DNA of 64,000 nt from positions 22,739-86,738 of IMG/VR virus record IMGVR_UViG_3300030202_003189; one strand, written 5' to 3'. Numbering within the stretch: position 1 is the stretch's first letter; each line of letters starts with the position of its first letter. The notes beneath the pieces were generated by a model. That model made no database searches, was not told where the DNA came from, and saw nothing but the letters and a program-made list of their open reading frames with translations. The translations under genes and the position numbers were made by a program. This DNA comes from a virus. This document shows positions 33,208 through 42,703 of the stretch, in pieces.

Positions 33208-34470
33208 ATGAGTTTACAAGGAAGAAAACAAATAGATAGAATGCATGAGTTAATGAATTCTATGAGTAGTAGTAAGGTAATCAAAAATCCAGTAGTACCT
33301 AAAGAAAAGAACGCTGTAGACGGAAAGACATATGGTATAGTAAAAGAAAATTCATACTATGTGATAAAAGAACACAATGGTAGAGGATATACTTACATAA
33401 ACGGATTAAAAAATAAAACCGACTTCAAGTACAATTCTTATTCGGAGGCGATGAAACAAATGAATTTAATGTTTGGTTCTCTTAATGAAGCTTACGGATA
33501 TAGAGAAGGGGTGGATCTATTTTCAGAAGATAAGAGATATGTTATAAGAAGACCAAAAACACAAAAAGAGCAAGAAGAGATTGATGTTGCAGTTACTGAC
33601 GACGAATTTGTGGATCCAAATCCATCTGTTGGTGCTGGACAAGTACCACAAGGACCTCCTCCACCTACTACACCAAGAGATAACAGTAGAGCGAAGGCTA
33701 CAGAGCCTGCACAACCAGATACACCACCAAAGGCACCAGGAGGTGGACCAGGGGCACCAACACCAGCGGGAAAACCAGGGGCACCAACACCAGCGGGAAA
33801 ACCAGGGATGCCGACACCAGCAGGAAAACCAAATATACCAACACCAGCAGGAAAACCAAATATACCAACACCAGCAGGAAGACCTACATCTACGGGAAGT
33901 GTGGATTTTGATTCAGAAGTTGCTTCAATAGAAAGAGAACTAGGAGGAGGTGAAGAAACACCAGAGAAAGAGATACAATCGTTAACTGGTAAGTTAGGAC
34001 AAGCTTTAAGACAGGGTGAGGATCAGGATTTAGTAGATACCGAATTAACTAAATATGTTGTTAATTCAGTATTTTCGGCACTTAACTTAGGTGAGTTAAC
34101 TGATGAAGATAAGTTAGATATTATTAAGAAAGTTAAAAATGCTGGTACAGGTGAAGAAGAGTTTGGTACTCCAGACACACCAGATATGGGTGGAACACCT
34201 AATAATTCACCACAAATTGGAATGCCGGGGGGTCATCCTGAAGAAGAAGATGACACTGAAATGGAAATCGATGGGTTAGACACTGGAATGGATGACGAGT
34301 TAAATATAGATATCGATGATTTTGAGGACGAAGAAATGGCAGGAATGGAAGAAGATATGTTATATGGTGATGGAGAAGAAAGTGATGGTGGGATTACAGA
34401 TTTAACTCAGAGTTTAAGAGATTTTGTTGTAAAAACAGTTGATTCGTATATCGATACTAAACAAGTCTAA
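33208..34470 (+). CDS. putative scaffold-like or internal protein with GxPTPAGKP repeats
   Basis: 420 aa. N-terminus GRKQIDRMHELMNSMSSS is another RMxELM leader. Residues about 40-100 form a compact domain (DGKTYGIVKENSYYVIKE ... SYSEAMKQMNLMFGSLNE), and the SLNE end could be a second processing site. A Pro/Ala/Gly linker with five 9-residue repeats follows (182-226). The C-terminal part is strongly acidic with Met/Gly (EEEDDTEMEIDGLDTGMDD), like the scaffold at 48187. It may be a scaffold-associated or prohead core component. Confidence 0.66.
   Translation: MSLQGRKQIDRMHELMNSMSSSKVIKNPVVPKEKNAVDGKTYGIVKENSYYVIKEHNGRGYTYINGLKNKTDFKYNSYSEAMKQMNLMFGSLNEAYGYREGVDLFSEDKRYVIRRPKTQKEQEEIDVAVTDDEFVDPNPSVGAGQVPQGPPPPTTPRDNSRAKATEPAQPDTPPKAPGGGPGAPTPAGKPGAPTPAGKPGMPTPAGKPNIPTPAGKPNIPTPAGRPTSTGSVDFDSEVASIERELGGGEETPEKEIQSLTGKLGQALRQGEDQDLVDTELTKYVVNSVFSALNLGELTDEDKLDIIKKVKNAGTGEEEFGTPDTPDMGGTPNNSPQIGMPGGHPEEEDDTEMEIDGLDTGMDDELNIDIDDFEDEEMAGMEEDMLYGDGEESDGGITDLTQSLRDFVVKTVDSYIDTKQV
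33751..33885 (+). repeat. five tandem 27-nt coding repeats (GxPTPAGKP)
   Basis: Units encode GAPTPAGKP, GAPTPAGKP, GMPTPAGKP, NIPTPAGKP and NIPTPAGRP. Nucleotide identity between neighbouring units is very high (units 1-2 and 4-5 nearly identical), consistent with recent slippage or unequal exchange. The product is an extended flexible linker. Confidence 0.9.
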
Positions 34471-34481
34471 AACGTTTATAT

Positions 34482-34907
34482 ATGGAAACCTATCTTTGTT
34501 ATATAAATAAAATGGGGGTTAACTATAAAGGGGAAAATCTCTATGAATTTATTTTCACTAGTAAAAATAATTTACCTTTGGTTGATGGTGAATCATGGGA
34601 TAAGACTCCAGCAGATGGATTCCCATCCCCACCAAGTCCTAATTTCATAAAAGAAGTGTCATCTTTAACTACGAGTGAAATAACTCTAAACGTTATTCAG
34701 GACTCCAATTTTTTTGGAGTTTATGATGCCGTAGATAATATAATTGCGTTGGGGTGGGAGAATCTAGAGGAGGATTTTGAAGGTATGGAGAATGTAAAGA
34801 GATTAGTTTTTCACTATGGTGAAAATTCTCAGTCGGTGGCGGATAAACTCTATAGTAGAGATATAATCTTAGAAAGAACAAAAAGTAATAACTTAGTAAC
34901 TAAATAA
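34482..34907 (+). CDS. hypothetical protein (141 aa)
   Basis: Alpha/beta-looking protein with a strand-rich N-terminus (TYLCYINKMGVNYKGENLYEFIF), a Pro-rich loop (DGFPSPPSPNF) and an acidic C-terminal half. No leader and no motif. Eleven nt after the previous stop and 1 nt before the next start, inside the head-gene run. Such genes in T4-like phages can encode head completion or neck proteins, but there is nothing specific to support this. Confidence 0.6.
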   Translation: METYLCYINKMGVNYKGENLYEFIFTSKNNLPLVDGESWDKTPADGFPSPPSPNFIKEVSSLTTSEITLNVIQDSNFFGVYDAVDNIIALGWENLEEDFEGMENVKRLVFHYGENSQSVADKLYSRDIILERTKSNNLVTK

Positions 34908-34908
34908 T

Positions 34909-37650
34909 ATGGGTTTACGAACTTTACATTCTTTATTAAATGAACAGAATTCTGTGACTGCGTTAAGAGCCCAATTAAAAACTCTTAATAAACAAATAAA
35001 GGATGCTCAGACGCAACTAAAGGCGGCATCATCAAAAGGTGCAGAGGTTAGCGATATTAGTGACCAACTAAGTTCCATATATAAACAAATAGCCGATAAG
35101 AATAGAGCCAATACTGAAACAGTAGAGTTAAACTACTATATTAAATTAGTTAATGATCTTACTGATAAAGTAACATCAATAAGACATCATAAAGAAACTC
35201 CAGAAGCGGAACCCAATGCTTTTTTGTCTGAGGCGAAAGAACTACACTCTTCAGTTACTAACTGTTTATCACAAATACCTCCATTAAAGTCACAACTAAG
35301 TCAACTAAAAAAACAATACTACGAAGCTAAGAAAGGTGCGGTAATACAAAAGAAAATTAATACCAAAACTAAAAAGTTGGCAGATATACAAAAAGACATG
35401 GAAGTTATAGAAAAAGTAAAGTCGGACCAGAGTACTAAAATAAGTGATGCCGAATCTAAAAAGGTTGCAAATGCACAGAAAGCTTTAGATAGAATATCCT
35501 TAATTGAACCTATTAGTGAACAGCAACAACCTTTAACACCAGAGGACGAAAGGGCGAAAAAAGAATGTGAGTTAAATCTTAAGGGATTACAAAATGAAAT
35601 GGCTAATTGGAATGCTCTTTTGGCTAAAGTACAAGCGTCGGCTACTGCAGAACCAGTTAAAGAGGATACAATGTCAGGGTGGCAATCAGGTTACCCAGAT
35701 GCAACCGGAGGAGACAGTTATACATTTCAAAGTAAAGGTCCTCTAGGGTCACAACCAGATTTAGAGGATGAAGGATTTACCACTTTTTATGGAGATTCTG
35801 ATGAGCATGAACAGGGTTATAATTTTGATGGTGATGGACCTGAACTCGGTGAAGATCCAGAAACAATAGAAGAAAGATATCAGGTAAACTATAACACAAA
35901 ATTACAAGAGAAATTTGCAAGTAAGGACCAAATGAAGTATTTATATAGTAACGAACCTGAGGCGGCTAAGAAATTAGCATCAAAAATGACAAAGAAGGAC
36001 TATAAGAAGTTACCAAAAAAGGTAAAGAAAAATAAAAAGGATGGTAGGATTAAAGAATTACAGGTATGGGGAGTTAACTCCAACCCAGGGTTCGGTCTCG
36101 GAGACGTACCACGAGATAGTATGATAGACTACCAAACAAAAAATCAAAGCGCTTATAATATGATAGGTTTAGGAGAAAACAACAGACCAAAAATGAAAAA
36201 AGGGAAGTTATTAGAATATGTTTCAGAGTTAACCACAAGAGGTGGGGCTAATGGAAAAGTTTACAAGAAAAAAGATATAATAAAATCTTCGGCTCCATTT
36301 ATAACTGAGGCTCCTATTGACTATGGGGATAGACCTGAAAGAATTAATCCTGATATTGCGGCAAAATTATCCTCACAAGATACACCATTTGGACAAGACC
36401 ACCCGGCTTTCCCAAAAGTAGGAGAAGATGAAGTTTATAGTAACTATGAAGAGTTGATAGCGTCAAAAAGATTCAAAGATGTTGTAGACACTTTTAAGAG
36501 GTACACAGGAGTTGAGGGAAATGCTACCGATATGCAAAATCTAATGGGTCTACAAGGTATGATGATGCAGTCTTTACAAAATACATTAAGGATAGAGAGT
36601 TCTAATAAACAAAGATTAGAAGATTTAGCCGTAGAGATTGTTACTAAAGACTTAAACGTACCTGAGGGATCTTTACAGTTTGATGTTGAGATAACAGGCA
36701 TGCAGAAATTGAGTAAAGACGACATGAAACAAAAACCTAAAAACCAAGAACAGTCTCTTGAAATGGAAGAAGACACTCTAGAGCATATGGAGGAGTTGGA
36801 TCTTGAGGTTTCTAAACGAAGGTTTATTAATTCTATGATGCAAGGTTCTGCTAAGAAAGCTCTTTATTTATACCATATGGTTAGTGATGAACTTAATGGA
36901 ATTGACCCTAATCTTATGAATCTATATGGAGTGGTTATTTCAGCTAATGACCTTATGTACTGGATTATGCCGGATATGATGGGTGGAGGTGGTGGAGAAG
37001 GTGCACAAGTTTTTGGTAAAGAAAAAATTGACTTATCTACAAACCCACCTACAGTAGTTGCTAAAGGAATGACGTTTCCAGTATTAGTACATGAATTACA
37101 CAAAGGAGTTATGGAATATCTTTCTTTACATGGACTTCCTGGAGATAAAGAGTTAAGACAAAAGGTTATGGATAAAACAGACTTTTTAGAAGATGAAATG
37201 TGGGACTTAAGATTAGGACCAGGTTTATGGGAAAGATTTATAGATGCAATAGGGGCCGACGACTTTGATGTTAAAAATCATCTATATACGGAAATCATTC
37301 AAATGCCAGCTAAAGAATTCTTGGAGTTTATGAAAGAAATACAATCTGGTAGTCCAGAGGGAAAATACAAAATGGTAAATTTGGCTAAGAAAATTAAAAG
37401 TGAGATTCAACAAGACGAATATGAGGAAGCAACAGGTGAATATAAGGAAGATGACGAACCAATTAGAGATATACCTGGTTCTGAAGGAACTGATGTGTTA
37501 GACGATATAAATGTTAAAGATTTATTTCCACCTGGTAGTGAATTAGGCGACGAAGAAGAAATGGATATCGACTCTCTTCTAGACAAAATATCTGATACCG
37601 GAATGGAGTCTCTAACACCTGAGGAACTACAATTCTTAAAAGACCAATAG
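34909..37650 (+). CDS. large putative internal head protein with LLNE/Q leader
   Basis: 913 aa. The leader GLRTLHSLLNEQNS ends LLNE/Q (E12). Residues about 15-200 are coiled coil (ALRAQLKTLNKQIKDAQTQL and similar), followed by Glu/Gly/Asp-rich linkers, a Lys-rich segment (KKLPKKVKKNKKDGR) and a helical C-terminal domain (about 510-850) with LVHELHKGVMEYLSLHG. The HELHKGVMEY segment faintly resembles a metal-binding HExxH, but it is HELHK and is not taken as a protease. Its tail is acidic. Located directly upstream of the terminase, it is probably one of the major ejected or internal proteins. Confidence 0.65.
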   Translation: MGLRTLHSLLNEQNSVTALRAQLKTLNKQIKDAQTQLKAASSKGAEVSDISDQLSSIYKQIADKNRANTETVELNYYIKLVNDLTDKVTSIRHHKETPEAEPNAFLSEAKELHSSVTNCLSQIPPLKSQLSQLKKQYYEAKKGAVIQKKINTKTKKLADIQKDMEVIEKVKSDQSTKISDAESKKVANAQKALDRISLIEPISEQQQPLTPEDERAKKECELNLKGLQNEMANWNALLAKVQASATAEPVKEDTMSGWQSGYPDATGGDSYTFQSKGPLGSQPDLEDEGFTTFYGDSDEHEQGYNFDGDGPELGEDPETIEERYQVNYNTKLQEKFASKDQMKYLYSNEPEAAKKLASKMTKKDYKKLPKKVKKNKKDGRIKELQVWGVNSNPGFGLGDVPRDSMIDYQTKNQSAYNMIGLGENNRPKMKKGKLLEYVSELTTRGGANGKVYKKKDIIKSSAPFITEAPIDYGDRPERINPDIAAKLSSQDTPFGQDHPAFPKVGEDEVYSNYEELIASKRFKDVVDTFKRYTGVEGNATDMQNLMGLQGMMMQSLQNTLRIESSNKQRLEDLAVEIVTKDLNVPEGSLQFDVEITGMQKLSKDDMKQKPKNQEQSLEMEEDTLEHMEELDLEVSKRRFINSMMQGSAKKALYLYHMVSDELNGIDPNLMNLYGVVISANDLMYWIMPDMMGGGGGEGAQVFGKEKIDLSTNPPTVVAKGMTFPVLVHELHKGVMEYLSLHGLPGDKELRQKVMDKTDFLEDEMWDLRLGPGLWERFIDAIGADDFDVKNHLYTEIIQMPAKEFLEFMKEIQSGSPEGKYKMVNLAKKIKSEIQQDEYEEATGEYKEDDEPIRDIPGSEGTDVLDDINVKDLFPPGSELGDEEEMDIDSLLDKISDTGMESLTPEELQFLKDQ

Positions 37651-37679
37651 ACTATTTATAAGTGTTCCTAAGTCCTTTA

Positions 37680-37687
37680 TATTTATA
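37680..37687 (+). promoter_or_regulatory. late-type promoter TATTTATA, 4 nt before ATG
   Basis: TATTTATA, spacer GTAT, ATG at 37692. A second TATTTATA at 37653-37660 lies just after the preceding stop, without an ATG behind it. Confidence 0.68.
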
Positions 37688-37691
37688 GTAT

Positions 37692-39461
37692 ATGGGAGAG
37701 ACTAAAAGAAACGCAAGATTAGAAACAGTAATGTTATGGGGTAAATGTAAGTATGACCCAGCATATTTTATTGAAAACTTTTTACAGACTTTTGATAAAA
37801 CAAAAGGAACCTTTGTTAAGTTTAGTCCATTTCCCAAACAACTTGAAGCTATAAAATCTTATAAAGATAATCGTTATAATATTGTTCTAAAATATCGACA
37901 GGCGGGTATATCCACACTAACAGCTGCTTATATTACATGGTTAGTATCTTTTGCATCCAAAGATAATCCAGAAAAAGTCTTAATCTTAGCGAATAAACGA
38001 GAGACCGCAATGGAATTTCTTAATAAAGCAAAAGTGTTTCATTCGCAATTACCTAAGTGGATATCCGTAGATATTGGAGATACAAACTCAAAACAACATG
38101 TTAGATTTAGTAATGGATGTGAAATAAAAGCGGTGGCAACTTCTGCAGATGCTCTTAGAGGGTACACACCATCTTTGTTAATTTTAGACGAGGCGGCCTT
38201 TATTGAGGGTGGTCAGGATGTGTGGGCGGCTTGCCAAGCTTCACTTTCAACAGGAGGGGACGCAATTTTAGTATCAACACCTAATGGATATGACCCTATA
38301 TACCACACTACCTACGATGGTGCGAAAAAAGGAGTAAATGATTTTAAGATTGTTGAAATGAGGTGGTATGAAGACCCAAGATTCAATAAGGATTTGGAGT
38401 GGGAAAAGGATGGAGAAGAAAATATTATATGTGGAACAGAAGATCTTAAATCATATGAGCAATATGTTATCGATGGTTACAAACCAACATCACCATGGTA
38501 TTCGGAGATGATACGACAAATGAATGGTAACATGAGATTAGTTAATCAGGAAATTAATTGTGATTTTTTAGGTTCTGGAGAAACTGTAATTGATAAAGAG
38601 TGGATAGAGTTACAGGAAAAGGAAAATAAAAGAGACCCAATTAGAAAAGAAGGGATAGAAAAAGAACTGTGGATATGGAAGGATCCAGAACCAGGGAAAA
38701 AATATGTTATGGGTGTAGATGTTTCTACTGGACAGTCTGATGATTTTAGTGCTTTTAGTATAATATGTTTGGACTGTCAGGATGGGGAAGAACAAGTTGC
38801 GGAATATTACGGAAAGATGCCTCCAGATGAGTTAGCTAATTATGTGTGGCATGCAGGTACAAGATACAATGCTTATGTTATAATTGATATAACAGGAGGG
38901 GTTGGGTTGCCAACTTCTCTAAAATTAAAAGAAATGGGGTATACCCAATTACATTACCCAAATGGGGATAGGAATAAAAATCCAGGTTTTAATATCGACT
39001 CTAATAGAAGAATAGTTGTTAGTGAGTTAGAGGAATCAGTTAGAACAAATAGAGTTAAAATACGTTCTGAAAGAACTATTGCAGAAATGACTACTTTTAT
39101 TTTTAGGAATGGAAGACCTGACCATATGGTAGGTTATCATGATGATCTTTTATGGGGATTAGCCATGGGATTATATGTTGCGAATACCACTTTTAAGGAA
39201 ATACAAAAGAATAAAAATCACTCAGCGGCAATAATGGATAGTTGGATGACAACTACACAAGCAAATGAACATATAGAATCTATAAAACCTATGGGTGAAA
39301 AAATGTCTTTATCAACCCCACCAAGTAACACACCAGAAAAAATGAATGAAAGATTTCCTGACCCTATGCACCCTTTTGGTGCTCCGAATCAGGATGCGAG
39401 ACACATGTATAAAGAACATGGTTGGTTATTCGGAAATATGATGAGAGGAAAACGTTCTTAA
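37692..39461 (+). CDS. large terminase subunit (T4 gp17-like)
   Basis: 589 aa. DNA-packaging motor with N-terminal ATPase and C-terminal nuclease. The P-loop-like segment is YRQAGIST (68-75), which lacks the Lys at the usual Walker A position (compare SRQLGKTT in T4). Walker B is LLILDEAAF near 162, with a coupling motif VSTPNG near 198. The RNase H-like nuclease shows VMGVDVSTGQSDDFSA (about 338), VIIDITGG (about 395) and HDDLLWGLAMG (about 482), supplying the three metal-binding Asp. C-terminal about 80 residues are polar. It packages concatemeric DNA by a headful mechanism in T4 relatives. Own late promoter. Confidence 0.95.
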   Translation: MGETKRNARLETVMLWGKCKYDPAYFIENFLQTFDKTKGTFVKFSPFPKQLEAIKSYKDNRYNIVLKYRQAGISTLTAAYITWLVSFASKDNPEKVLILANKRETAMEFLNKAKVFHSQLPKWISVDIGDTNSKQHVRFSNGCEIKAVATSADALRGYTPSLLILDEAAFIEGGQDVWAACQASLSTGGDAILVSTPNGYDPIYHTTYDGAKKGVNDFKIVEMRWYEDPRFNKDLEWEKDGEENIICGTEDLKSYEQYVIDGYKPTSPWYSEMIRQMNGNMRLVNQEINCDFLGSGETVIDKEWIELQEKENKRDPIRKEGIEKELWIWKDPEPGKKYVMGVDVSTGQSDDFSAFSIICLDCQDGEEQVAEYYGKMPPDELANYVWHAGTRYNAYVIIDITGGVGLPTSLKLKEMGYTQLHYPNGDRNKNPGFNIDSNRRIVVSELEESVRTNRVKIRSERTIAEMTTFIFRNGRPDHMVGYHDDLLWGLAMGLYVANTTFKEIQKNKNHSAAIMDSWMTTTQANEHIESIKPMGEKMSLSTPPSNTPEKMNERFPDPMHPFGAPNQDARHMYKEHGWLFGNMMRGKRS

Positions 39462-39502
39462 GGTTTATATTATGAATTTTTTAGTTTATTATTAGTAATA
39501 AG

Positions 39503-39510
39503 TATTTATA
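39503..39510 (+). promoter_or_regulatory. late-type promoter TATTTATA, 18-nt leader
   Basis: TATTTATA followed by 18 nt of A-rich leader and ATG at 39529 (portal). Confidence 0.58.
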
Positions 39511-39528
39511 TTAAACAATACGAATTAA

Positions 39529-41346
39529 ATGGCCAAGAGAAATTTAACAATATATCAGAAATTACAACAAGTATTTGGTGCGGGGGCAATGAGAAGGACC
39601 CCACCAAGTTATAATGTTGACCCAAGTAAAATACTACTTAAAACACCATCAAAGTCTGAGTTCGATCAAGAAAAACTACAGGCTCAACAACAAGCTTTTC
39701 TAAAAGGACAATGGAATAAAGTAGATAGTGAGTTATATAACCAAGCCATTTATTATGAAACAACTAGACTAGCATCATTTTATGATTTTGAGTCGATGGA
39801 ATTTACACCAGAAATTGCCGCAGCTTTAGATATATACGCAGAAGAAAGTTGTACTCCAGATGAAACAGGAACTTTACTTACTGTAGAATCAGACTCTAGT
39901 AGAATAAAAGATATACTAGATAATCTCTTCCATAAGGTTCTTGACCTACACGCGGTATTACCAGCTTGGACAAGAAATACCTGTAAGTATGGGGATAATT
40001 TTGTTTACCTAAAAATTGACCCAAAACAAGGTATTATTGGGGCATCACAATTACCAAACATTGAGATAGAGAGAAAGGATGAAAGTAGTTATCTTACCTC
40101 ACGAAAATCCGGGACCTATGGAGTTGAGGGGGAGGAAGAAAAAGATAAGAACATTAAGTTTGAATGGAGAAATAAATCAATCTCTTTTAACGCTTGGGAA
40201 ATTGCTCATTTTAGGTTACTAGGAGATGATAGAAGACTACCATATGGAACTTCTTTATTAGAAAAAGTAAGACGAATCTGGAAACAATTATTATTATCGG
40301 AAGATGCTATGATGATATACAGGGTAACTAGAGCGCCGGAAAGAAGAGTCTTTAAGATAAATGTTGGTAATATTGATGATCAAGATGTACAAGCATATGT
40401 GAATAAGATTGCTAATAATTTCAAAAGAAGTCATGCTATAGATCAAAATACAGGTCAGGCAGATTTAAGATATAACGCATTAGCGGTTGACCAAGACTTT
40501 TTTGTTCCAGTTCGTAATGACGGAGCTGCTAATCCAATTGAGACACTACCAGGGGCTGGTAATTTAGATCAGATTGCTGATATCGAGTACATCCAAAAGA
40601 AAATGTTATCAGCTTTAAGAATCCCAAAACCTTTTTTAGGGTTTGAAGAACCAGCGGGAGAAGGAAAGAATTTAGCACTTCAGGATATTCGTTTTGCTCG
40701 AACAATCAACAGAGTTCAACAATCAATGATTCAAGAACTTAATAAGATTGCTATAATACATCTTTATATTTTAGGTTTTGAGGATGAGTTGGAGAACTTT
40801 ACCCTAAGATTGCAGAATCCATCAACACAAGCCGAAATGTTAAAAATAGAACAGTTCCAATCAAAAGTGGCGTTGTATAGAGATTCGGTGTCTGATGCAG
40901 GTAATGGTTTTGGTGCAACTTCTATGACTTGGGCAAAGAAAAATATATTAGGTTTTAGTGATGATGATATTCTTCTAGATTTAGAAAGACAAAGAATGGA
41001 AAAAGCCGCAGCGGCAGAGATGGAGAACACTGCGGAAGTGATAAAAAGTACTGGTATTTTTGATGAGGTAGATAAACTATATGGACAGGCGGCGGAAGGT
41101 GAAGATGTACCAGCAGAAGATAGCGGTGACGAACCACCAACTCCAGGAGAAGCAACTGGTGATGTACCCCCACCGGCAGACGTAGATATGGATGATGATA
41201 TGATGATGGAAAAGAAGAGTAGTTATGAAAATCTAGTTGATATTGTAAATCTTGATACAAAAAAGAAAGGTAAAAATACAAAAAGTAATTTAATTAAAGA
41301 AGACCTAGAGTACCTAAAAGATAATTTGGACAAACTTTTAGAATAG
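39529..41346 (+). CDS. portal vertex protein (T4 gp20-like)
   Basis: 605 aa. Typical features of T4-type portals: an early AAALDIYAEESCTPDETG (residues about 98-115), then RNTCKYGDNFVYLKI (about 145), a central ILAHFRLLG-like segment seen here as EIAHFRLLGDDRRLPYG (about 224), RAPERRVFKINVGN (about 268) and a clip/crown region with PGAGNLDQIADIEY. The C-terminal about 60 residues are acidic and end with DLEYLKDNLDKLLE, a helix similar to those at the ends of other proteins here. The dodecamer is the DNA gate and the nucleation site of the prohead. It is followed by core genes, then protease, scaffold and capsid, as in T4. Confidence 0.93.
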   Translation: MAKRNLTIYQKLQQVFGAGAMRRTPPSYNVDPSKILLKTPSKSEFDQEKLQAQQQAFLKGQWNKVDSELYNQAIYYETTRLASFYDFESMEFTPEIAAALDIYAEESCTPDETGTLLTVESDSSRIKDILDNLFHKVLDLHAVLPAWTRNTCKYGDNFVYLKIDPKQGIIGASQLPNIEIERKDESSYLTSRKSGTYGVEGEEEKDKNIKFEWRNKSISFNAWEIAHFRLLGDDRRLPYGTSLLEKVRRIWKQLLLSEDAMMIYRVTRAPERRVFKINVGNIDDQDVQAYVNKIANNFKRSHAIDQNTGQADLRYNALAVDQDFFVPVRNDGAANPIETLPGAGNLDQIADIEYIQKKMLSALRIPKPFLGFEEPAGEGKNLALQDIRFARTINRVQQSMIQELNKIAIIHLYILGFEDELENFTLRLQNPSTQAEMLKIEQFQSKVALYRDSVSDAGNGFGATSMTWAKKNILGFSDDDILLDLERQRMEKAAAAEMENTAEVIKSTGIFDEVDKLYGQAAEGEDVPAEDSGDEPPTPGEATGDVPPPADVDMDDDMMMEKKSSYENLVDIVNLDTKKKGKNTKSNLIKEDLEYLKDNLDKLLE

Positions 41347-41351
41347 TTTTA

Positions 41352-41359
41352 TATTTATT
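41352..41359 (+). promoter_or_regulatory. late-type promoter TATTTATT, 15-nt leader
   Basis: TATTTATT, 15 nt and ATG at 41375. Confidence 0.5.
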
Positions 41360-41374
41360 ATATAAACATACTGT

Positions 41375-42130
41375 ATGAAAAATTTCGGTGATTTACTAGA
41401 TTCACTATACTCTAAAGCGTCGTCACAATTTGCTAATGATAAAAAAAATTGTAGCAAAATACTCAAAGAGTGTATAAACACAATAAAAACAGATAAAATC
41501 TTATCTGATCAATTCATAATTTTTAATAATCTTAAAACTTCAGTTGTTGACGAAAAACAAGTTAACGATTATATAAATGAAAATGTCAATTCAATAAAGT
41601 TACATAGAACCAAGGATATTATTAATTCTAATCATAAATTAGAAAGATTATGTAATAAGTTAGGGACAAAAATTAAGAAAGATGAGTTAAATGAGTCGAT
41701 ATCAAATCTATGTTTCTTAATGAATACGGCTAAGAATGTTAATTCACTACACAAATCAAAGAATATAATAAAGGAAAATTTATTGACTAATGAAAAAACA
41801 AAGAAAAGTGACACACCGTCAATTCCTTTGGCTTTAATGAGTAAACTTGTTAGTAAAAAGTACAATAAAAAATATAGTGATTTAAGTGAATCAGATAAAA
41901 AATTACTTAAAACAATTCTTGAAAATAACGAGGGAGACGAAAAACTTTTCCAATCCTATAAAGAAAACGCAACAAAATTATTATCAAATAAGATAGTTGA
42001 GAATGATGACCCTACCTTACATACAAATTTGAAAAAAAGTTATAAGAAGGTATCTAGTATGGAGTATATAAGTGAGAGTTTAATAAACGATGTGAGTAAA
42101 TTACATTATTTAATAGAAGGTTTAGGATAG
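41375..42130 (+). CDS. hypothetical prohead-region protein (251 aa)
   Basis: Lys/Asn/Ser-rich, all-helical, no family recognised. Contains several NE and SE sites (LLTNE near residue 140, YISESLI near 230) that may be protease targets. Its location between portal and prohead protease matches the site of the T4 core genes 67 and 68, so a minor prohead-core role is a reasonable guess. The next gene starts 1 nt after the stop. Confidence 0.6.
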   Translation: MKNFGDLLDSLYSKASSQFANDKKNCSKILKECINTIKTDKILSDQFIIFNNLKTSVVDEKQVNDYINENVNSIKLHRTKDIINSNHKLERLCNKLGTKIKKDELNESISNLCFLMNTAKNVNSLHKSKNIIKENLLTNEKTKKSDTPSIPLALMSKLVSKKYNKKYSDLSESDKKLLKTILENNEGDEKLFQSYKENATKLLSNKIVENDDPTLHTNLKKSYKKVSSMEYISESLINDVSKLHYLIEGLG

Positions 42131-42131
42131 A

Positions 42132-42386
42132 ATGGGAAGACTAACAAACGAAAATCTACACAGTGAGATTAAAATAGTGAAGAATGATATGATTTACCTT
42201 AAAGAAGGTCAAGCAAAAATGCAAGAAGACATTACTATGATTAAAAAAGTATTATTGAATCCAGACAACGGTACGGTATCAAGAGTAAATAAAAATACAG
42301 AGTTTAGAAAATCAACAGGAAAAGTTCTATGGTCCTTATGGATTGCTGTATTAGGGATAATAGGAAAAATAATATTCTGGAACTAA
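42132..42386 (+). CDS. tail-anchored coiled-coil protein (84 aa)
   Basis: The N-terminal two thirds form a short coiled coil (LHSEIKIVKNDMIYLKEGQ, MQEDITMIKKVL). The C-terminus is a single transmembrane helix (VLWSLWIAVLGIIGKIIFW, residues about 65-83). This is the layout of small phage haemolysin/XhlA-like or spanin-type proteins often placed before holins. The next gene is holin-like, so the two may form a lysis pair. Confidence 0.6.
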   Translation: MGRLTNENLHSEIKIVKNDMIYLKEGQAKMQEDITMIKKVLLNPDNGTVSRVNKNTEFRKSTGKVLWSLWIAVLGIIGKIIFWN

Positions 42387-42398
42387 AAAATTAAAATT

Positions 42399-42692
42399 AT
42401 GAACTTTTTCAAAAACATGTTAAGTAGTGAAGGTAAAGTCTCAAGTAAGAGATTTGTAACTTTTGTTTGCTTATTATTTATGTTAATAGGATACACAGCT
42501 AATCTATTTTGGGATTTTACAATTGAGCCTGACCTATTTGCATCACTACAATGGATTGTAATGGCAGGACTTGGTTTTACCGCGGCAGAGAATTTTTCAC
42601 CTAAAGGTGAGGAATCTCCAGAAGAACCACCGGCACCAACACATACTACGGTAACTCATGAATATGACTACCATAATGACGATGACATATAA
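42399..42692 (+). CDS. two-TM holin-like protein (97 aa)
   Basis: Two hydrophobic helices, residues about 19-38 (FVTFVCLLFMLIGYTANLFW) and about 47-66 (LFASLQWIVMAGLGFTA), then a hydrophilic acidic tail (SPEEPPAPTHTTVTHEYD). It resembles phage holin families with two helices and a long polar C-terminus. The pairing with 42132 supports a membrane role. A conserved N-terminal GKVSSKRF before the first helix is common in such proteins. Confidence 0.6.
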   Translation: MNFFKNMLSSEGKVSSKRFVTFVCLLFMLIGYTANLFWDFTIEPDLFASLQWIVMAGLGFTAAENFSPKGEESPEEPPAPTHTTVTHEYDYHNDDDI

Positions 42693-42703
42693 AGAATAAA
42701 AAA

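Noticed and set aside
33581-33931. His/Gln-rich frame over the Pro repeat linker
   Set aside because: Shadow frame of the GxPTPAGKP repeats.
37067-37140. HELHK in the 34909 product as a zinc protease HExxH motif
   Set aside because: The sequence is HELHK, not HExxH, and no third ligand is evident.
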